The position numbers and the translations under genes are program-made. Shown here piece after piece: positions 4,732 through 8,218 of a stretch of DNA of 8,218 nucleotides (positions are counted from its first letter, which is position 1; each line of letters starts with the position of its first letter). Source of the DNA: Treponema sp. (GTDB lineage: Bacteria > Spirochaetota > Spirochaetia > Treponematales > Breznakiellaceae); the NCBI GenBank assembly GCA_031263435.1, contig JAISFT010000231.1:1-8218 (forward strand), read 5' to 3'. The notes beneath the pieces were generated by a model. It searched no databases and was not told the DNA's origin. It saw only the letters and a list, made by a program, of their open reading frames with translations.

Positions 4732-6646
4732 AAAGGAGATCCTGCTTGCTCCCCCGGCTTTGTTTGTGTATTACATGCTGGCCTCCTCCCTGGTAATCAT
4801 GGGTTTCCGCTCTTTCTTTCCCAGCCAGGAAGCGCCCCTTGCCATTTTTTCCCGGGACTGGCGGTTTACCCTGGGAATTTTGGAAATCCTTTCCCTGTTC
4901 CCCGCCCTGGCCTTTAGCGCCCTGGTTTTTCCCTTTGGGTTTCGGATCTACTACAACGAGTACAAAAGTTTTTCCCCCCATTTTCTGGATCAGTTCAGGG
5001 GGACCATGATCACCGCCATCCTGGCCGCCATTGTTTATGCCCTGCTCTTCTTTCTGGTTCAGCCGGTATTCCAGGATAAGCGGATTGATATGACGTACCG
5101 GGGCAATATGTACCGCCTGGCCCGGGACCTGGCCGCAGACCGGATTGAGCAGGGGGCCTGGGAGTCGGCGGCCGGATTCCTGCGTATCGCCGGGCATATC
5201 TGGCCCTACAGCCCGGAACTTACGGGAATTCGGGAAAAGACCGAAATCGAACTGGAAGCAAGGCGGATCCGAAGGGAGGGGGAAGAGCGGGCCGCCCTGA
5301 ATGAGGCCAGGGACAGGGATCGCCGGGCCAGTCCGGCTTTCCAAAACCGCGGCATCCCCCAGATAGCGTCTCCCCTTTCCCCGGAACAGCGGCAGCCCCT
5401 GAATACCCCGGAAGCCCTGGATATGGCCGCCGCGGCCATGCAGGAAGAACGTTACTATGATGCCCACTGGCTTGCGACCCTGGGTACACAGCTTGCCCGG
5501 ACAGGGAGCCCGGAGGCGGCCGCCGCGTCAAGAGCCGCAGCCCTGGCCTGGGACAAGATTTCTTCCCTGGCCCCCAATACGCGGGAAACGGAACTCTACG
5601 ACCGCTTTAAGCTTAAGCAGTCCGGTTACGAGGCCATGGTGGCGGAGGACTGGATCAGGGCCTATTACATCTTCCGGGAACTATCGGAACAAAGCCCCGG
5701 CGATCCCGATGTCCGGAATTTTCTTCTAAAAAGCGAAGAGGGCATCCAAAGCATTGCCTTTTTTACCGATGAACTGACCCGCGGCGCGGGGAGCATCATA
5801 ACCAACGCGGTTTTTTCCCTGCCCTACCAGCCTTTGGGGGGCGGGGCGGGGCGGGGAATCATCCGGTTCACCTCGATTTCCCTGCACCAGGACTTTGGCT
5901 ACGGCCTGGGGGTCGAATTTATCTGTTTTGACAGCGAAAACCTGCCGGAAACCCGTTTCCAGGCCCCCTACGCCAAAATTATACCCATGACCCTGGGGGG
6001 GCGGCCCCGGGTGGTGGTATTGATGCAGACCTTGGATCGTAACGATGGAAACCGGCGCTGGGAGCCGGTGTGGAGTTCCCTGGAAAACCCCGCCCGCCGT
6101 CCCCTGCCCGCCGTGGATAAGCCCGGGGCCCAGGGGGGCTTTCTCCGTTCAGTCATCGGGGACAACCAGTTAATGCTGGATCTGGACTTTGAGAGCTTTG
6201 TCCTACTCTGCTATACCTGGCGCGGCCTGGCGGCTCCCCCCGGTTCAACGGACTATATGCCGCCTCTGGACGGATTCTCCCTGGGGGATCTCCTTGCCGG
6301 GGCCCGGGCCCTAAGCCCCTACGGTTATGTGCCCCAGGTCTTTGAGGCGGAGATCATCTACCGGCTCTGCGAACCCCTGTTTTTCCTGCCCATGGCGATT
6401 ATCTTTATCATTGCCGGCTGGCGGTTCCGGGCTCTTTCCCATGCCCGGCTTGTCTTTGTTCCCATGCTTTTCATATTGCCCCTGATTTTCTATGGGCTGC
6501 TCTACTTTTACCGGCACATCCTTAACATTCTGGGCGTTTTTTCGGTGCTGAACCTGGGCTTCTCCCTTACCCTGATCATCTACTGCCTTGGCGCGGGGAT
6601 TCTCTTTGTCCTTTCTCTTATCGTTTTTGTGTCCCAGCATAGCTAA
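4721..6646 (+). CDS. Large LptF/LptG-like permease with helical-repeat insert
   Basis: The 641-residue protein has membrane helices at about 10-30, 49-75 and 95-117, a long extracytoplasmic region (about 118-548), then helices at about 550-567, 576-596 and 612-637. Residues about 130-345 look like TPR-type helical pairs (for example WIRAYYIFRELSEQSPGDPDVRNFL at 311-335), with a charged, Arg/Glu-rich linker at 175-205. Residues about 355-500 look beta-rich. RGIIRFTSISLHQ (378-390), then GVEFICFDSENLPETRFQA (397-415), resembles the jellyroll of LptF/G. FSLGDLLAGARALSPYGYVPQVFEAEIIYRL (519-549), leading into helix 4, resembles the conserved pre-helix segment of that family. Known LptF/G proteins (about 360 residues) extract lipopolysaccharide from the inner membrane with the ATPase LptB. 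No ATPase gene is in the window. AAAGG (4710-4714) is a good ribosome site. The assignment comes from layout and motif resemblance only, not an alignment. Confidence 0.65.
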   Translation: MKAKKEILLAPPALFVYYMLASSLVIMGFRSFFPSQEAPLAIFSRDWRFTLGILEILSLFPALAFSALVFPFGFRIYYNEYKSFSPHFLDQFRGTMITAILAAIVYALLFFLVQPVFQDKRIDMTYRGNMYRLARDLAADRIEQGAWESAAGFLRIAGHIWPYSPELTGIREKTEIELEARRIRREGEERAALNEARDRDRRASPAFQNRGIPQIASPLSPEQRQPLNTPEALDMAAAAMQEERYYDAHWLATLGTQLARTGSPEAAAASRAAALAWDKISSLAPNTRETELYDRFKLKQSGYEAMVAEDWIRAYYIFRELSEQSPGDPDVRNFLLKSEEGIQSIAFFTDELTRGAGSIITNAVFSLPYQPLGGGAGRGIIRFTSISLHQDFGYGLGVEFICFDSENLPETRFQAPYAKIIPMTLGGRPRVVVLMQTLDRNDGNRRWEPVWSSLENPARRPLPAVDKPGAQGGFLRSVIGDNQLMLDLDFESFVLLCYTWRGLAAPPGSTDYMPPLDGFSLGDLLAGARALSPYGYVPQVFEAEIIYRLCEPLFFLPMAIIFIIAGWRFRALSHARLVFVPMLFILPLIFYGLLYFYRHILNILGVFSVLNLGFSLTLIIYCLGAGILFVLSLIVFVSQHS

Positions 6647-6681
6647 CAGCCAGACATGATTCAAACTGAGGATTTTTTTAC

Positions 6682-6779
6682 TTTGGGCGCATTTCCGGCC
6701 CTGCGGGCCGGAAACCGGGCTATCCGCTTGTATCTTTTTTGCCTGCGGCAAAAAAGGATACCGCTTCTATCCCTTGCGC
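6682..6779 (-). repeat. Dispersed hairpin element, copy B (98 nt, inverted)
   Basis: Reverse-complemented, this matches 1369-1467 with 60 identical bases in a row, one mismatch near the left end (GCGCAAGGG against GCGCACGGG), one 1-nt indel and changes in the second hairpin. On the plus strand the hairpins are TTTCCGGCCC-tgc-GGGCCGGAAA (6692-6714, 10 bp) and TTTTTTGCC-tgc-GGCAAAAAA (6735-6755, extended by GTATC/GATAC). The core module runs 6717-6773. It lies 35 nt after the stop of the large membrane-protein gene and may also affect the 3' end of its transcript. Confidence 0.85.
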
Positions 6780-6780
6780 T

Positions 6781-6805
6781 GCTCAACGCACTTTGTGCGT
6801 TGAGC
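6781..6805. repeat. 11-bp perfect palindrome with TTT loop
   Basis: GCTCAACGCAC (6781-6791) pairs with GTGCGTTGAGC (6795-6805) around TTT. It abuts copy B on the same side on which the 10-bp palindrome at 1345-1367 abuts copy A, but its sequence is unrelated. A smaller TTCGC-ttt-GCGAA hairpin follows at 6814-6826. Confidence 0.75.
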
Positions 6806-6855
6806 TGGGGAGTTTCGCTTTGCGAAGTTTCGCGTTTAGGGCAGCCCTTTTGGAG

Positions 6856-6880
6856 AAAAACCGGTCAAGGCCCGGTTTTT
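6856..6880 (+). terminator. Possible bidirectional terminator
   Basis: AAAAACCGG (6856-6864) pairs with CCGGTTTTT (6872-6880) around a 7-nt loop. The GC core is only 4 bp, but an A-run on one side and a T-run on the other are the usual form of a bidirectional intrinsic terminator. It would separate the membrane-protein operon from the dehydratase gene. Confidence 0.45.
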
Positions 6881-6898
6881 CCACTAAATTTCAAGGCA

Positions 6899-6929
6899 GC
6901 TGTTCCAAAAACTGAAGTTTTGGAACAGC
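6899..6929. promoter_or_regulatory. 12-bp palindrome in the dehydratase leader
   Basis: GCTGTTCCAAAA (6899-6910) pairs perfectly with TTTTGGAACAGC (6918-6929) around ACTGAAG. It ends 15 nt before the ribosome site (6945-6951). Its A/T part is at the apex and no T-run follows, so it is not a classical terminator. An operator, an RNA leader hairpin or another repeat are the options. Confidence 0.5.
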
Positions 6930-6959
6930 CTCGACTGAATACTAAAGGGAGAGGCTGCG

Positions 6960-8218
6960 ATGCTGGAAAGTCAAAAGGTACGGGCCATTGCGCCGGAAAT
7001 GGACCCCCTGCGGATGGGGATGGGCTGGACGGCGGAGGACCTGGGAAAGCCGCAGATTCTGGTGGAAAGCACCTTCGGCGACAGTCATCCGGGGAGCGCC
7101 CACTTGCTGGGCCTGGTGGAACGGGTGACGGCCGCGGTGGGGGCTGGCGGCGGCAGGGGGGCCCGCTACTTTGCCACGGATATTTGCGACGGCATGGCCC
7201 AGGGTCACGACGGTATCAACTACTCTCTGGCAAGCCGGGACACGATCTGCGCCCTTATCGAGATCCACGCCAGGGCTACCACCTTTGACGGGGCGGTGCT
7301 GCTTTCAAGCTGCGATAAGGCGGTCCCCGCCCACCTGATGGCTATCGGGCGGCTCAACATTCCGGCCATCCTGGTGCCCGGCGGGGTCATGGACGCGGGG
7401 CCGGAGCTTCTTACCCTGGAACAGATTGGGACCTACAGCGCCATGGAACGGCGGGGGGAGATTACCGGGGAACAACTGGACTACTACAAGCAGCACGCCT
7501 GTCCTTCCTGCGGGGCCTGTAGTTTTATGGGGACCGCCTCTACCATGCAGATCATGGCGGAGGCCCTGGGGCTGGCCTTTCCCGGCAGCGCCCTTTTGCC
7601 CGCCCTGGGCGGCGATCTGCGGGACGTGGCGGCCCGGGCGGGGGAGCAGATCGTCCTCCTGGCCCGGCAGGGGCTTAAGGCCCGGGACATCGTGACCGCC
7701 CGGAGTTTTGAAAACGCAATCCTGGTCCACGCGGCCATCTCCGGCTCCTCCAATTCCCTGATCCACCTGCCCGCCATTGCCCGGGAATTCGGGGTGGAAC
7801 TGGATGCGGAGAGCTTTGACCGTATCCACCGGGGGGCCCGCTACCTTTTGGACATCCGCCCTGCGGGAAGGTGGCCGGCCCGGTACTTCCACGCCGCCGG
7901 GGGGGTCCCCCGAATCATGGAGGAGATCAAGGACCGGCTGCACCTGGACGCCCTGACCATTACCGGTAAAACCCTGGGGGAAAATCTGGAGGAACTGCGG
8001 CGGAGCGCCTACTACGAAGACTGCGAGCGGGATTTGCGGGAATCCTCCGGCCGGGCGGGGCTTAGTATCAGCCGCACCGATGTTATCCGCGGCATTGACA
8101 AGCCCATGGGCAGCGACGGCGCTATCGCGGTCCTGAAGGGGAACCTGGCGCCGGAGGGGGCGGTGGTAAAACATTCGGCGGTCCCCAAGGAAATGTTCCA
8201 CGCCGTCCTGCGGGCCCG
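6960..8218 (+). CDS. IlvD/Edd-family dehydratase (3' end outside the window)
   Basis: The frame is open from the ATG at 6960 to the window edge (419 codons; the family is usually about 550-600). ICDGMAQGHDGINYSLASRD (75-94) contains a metal-binding Asp77. SCDKAVPAHLMA (117-128) holds Cys118, Asp119 and Lys120, the lysine position carbamylated in studied dihydroxy-acid dehydratases. CPSCGACSFMGTASTMQIMAEALGL (181-205) holds the cluster cysteine(s). The segment HPGSAHLL (43-50) has Gly where [2Fe-2S] members have Cys, as in the E. coli IlvD type. Enzymes of this family dehydrate dihydroxy-acids (branched-chain amino-acid synthesis) or sugar acids. Which substrate applies cannot be told here, and no ilv or sugar genes are visible. 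The ribosome site AAGGGAG (6945-6951), 8 nt upstream, fixes the start. Confidence 0.88.
   Translation, partial: MLESQKVRAIAPEMDPLRMGMGWTAEDLGKPQILVESTFGDSHPGSAHLLGLVERVTAAVGAGGGRGARYFATDICDGMAQGHDGINYSLASRDTICALIEIHARATTFDGAVLLSSCDKAVPAHLMAIGRLNIPAILVPGGVMDAGPELLTLEQIGTYSAMERRGEITGEQLDYYKQHACPSCGACSFMGTASTMQIMAEALGLAFPGSALLPALGGDLRDVAARAGEQIVLLARQGLKARDIVTARSFENAILVHAAISGSSNSLIHLPAIAREFGVELDAESFDRIHRGARYLLDIRPAGRWPARYFHAAGGVPRIMEEIKDRLHLDALTITGKTLGENLEELRRSAYYEDCERDLRESSGRAGLSISRTDVIRGIDKPMGSDGAIAVLKGNLAPEGAVVKHSAVPKEMFHAVLRA

Noticed and set aside
4637..5467. 276-codon minus-strand open frame
   Set aside because: It is antisense to the large membrane-protein gene, Gly/Pro-rich, without any motif.
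6656..7288. Plus-strand open frame across the hairpin repeat and the dehydratase start
   Set aside because: It translates the repeat and then the wrong frame of the dehydratase; the frame from 6960 has the conserved motifs.
7305..8201. 298-codon minus-strand open frame
   Set aside because: It is antisense to a dehydratase gene with all key family motifs; its translation is Gly/Pro/Gln-rich and unrecognisable.

Overview
The window looks like chromosomal DNA from a spirochaete, most probably a free-living or gut (termite-type) treponeme. This is inferred from three things: GC-rich genes with strong CC/GG codon use, a STAS plus zinc-ribbon protein directly followed by a PspA-like protein, and intergenic hairpin repeats of a kind I associate from memory with termite-gut treponemes. 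No rRNA, tRNA, transposase or phage gene is visible, and the species cannot be fixed from the sequence alone.

Layout. Positions 19-333 (+) encode a small alkyltransferase-like DNA-repair sensor. It converges with a TrmJ/SpoU-type RNA 2'-O-methyltransferase on the minus strand (412-1275). A 380-nt gap of stacked hairpins and a good sigma70-type promoter (1587-1615) leads to a two-gene unit: a STAS protein with a C-terminal zinc ribbon (1656-2204) and a PspA/IM30-like membrane-stress protein (2208-2903). A 907-nt gene-free stretch (2904-3810) holds T-rich direct repeats, DnaA-box-like 9-mers, a purine-rich tract and an array of four hairpins. Two overlapping genes for polytopic membrane proteins follow (3811-4731 and 4721-6646). 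Both have the 3 + 3 membrane-helix layout of LptF/LptG, and the second carries a long helical-repeat insert. A 313-nt hairpin-rich gap then precedes an IlvD/Edd-family dehydratase (6960 to the window edge), which is cut off by the window.

The most unusual content lies between the genes. All four larger intergenic regions contain clusters of near-perfect palindromes, most with a 3-nt loop (usually gca or tgc). Two of these clusters include a 98-99 nt element present in opposite orientations (1369-1467 and 6682-6779). The copies share 60 identical bases and carry paired changes on both arms of a second hairpin. The element has a recurring core: an outer stem, GAAGCG on the left, a variable hairpin, AGCGGA on the right, and an outer stem again. 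The same core occurs with different stems in the array at 3508-3659. A looser form overlaps the stop codon of the trmJ-like gene. The pattern points to a structured, probably dispersed, DNA or RNA element family whose shape is conserved while its arms vary.

How the genes may work together. The STAS/PspA unit and the Lpt-like pair both concern the cell envelope, but a long gap separates them and nothing shows co-regulation. The outer genes (DNA repair, RNA modification, central or sugar-acid metabolism) look like ordinary housekeeping neighbours.
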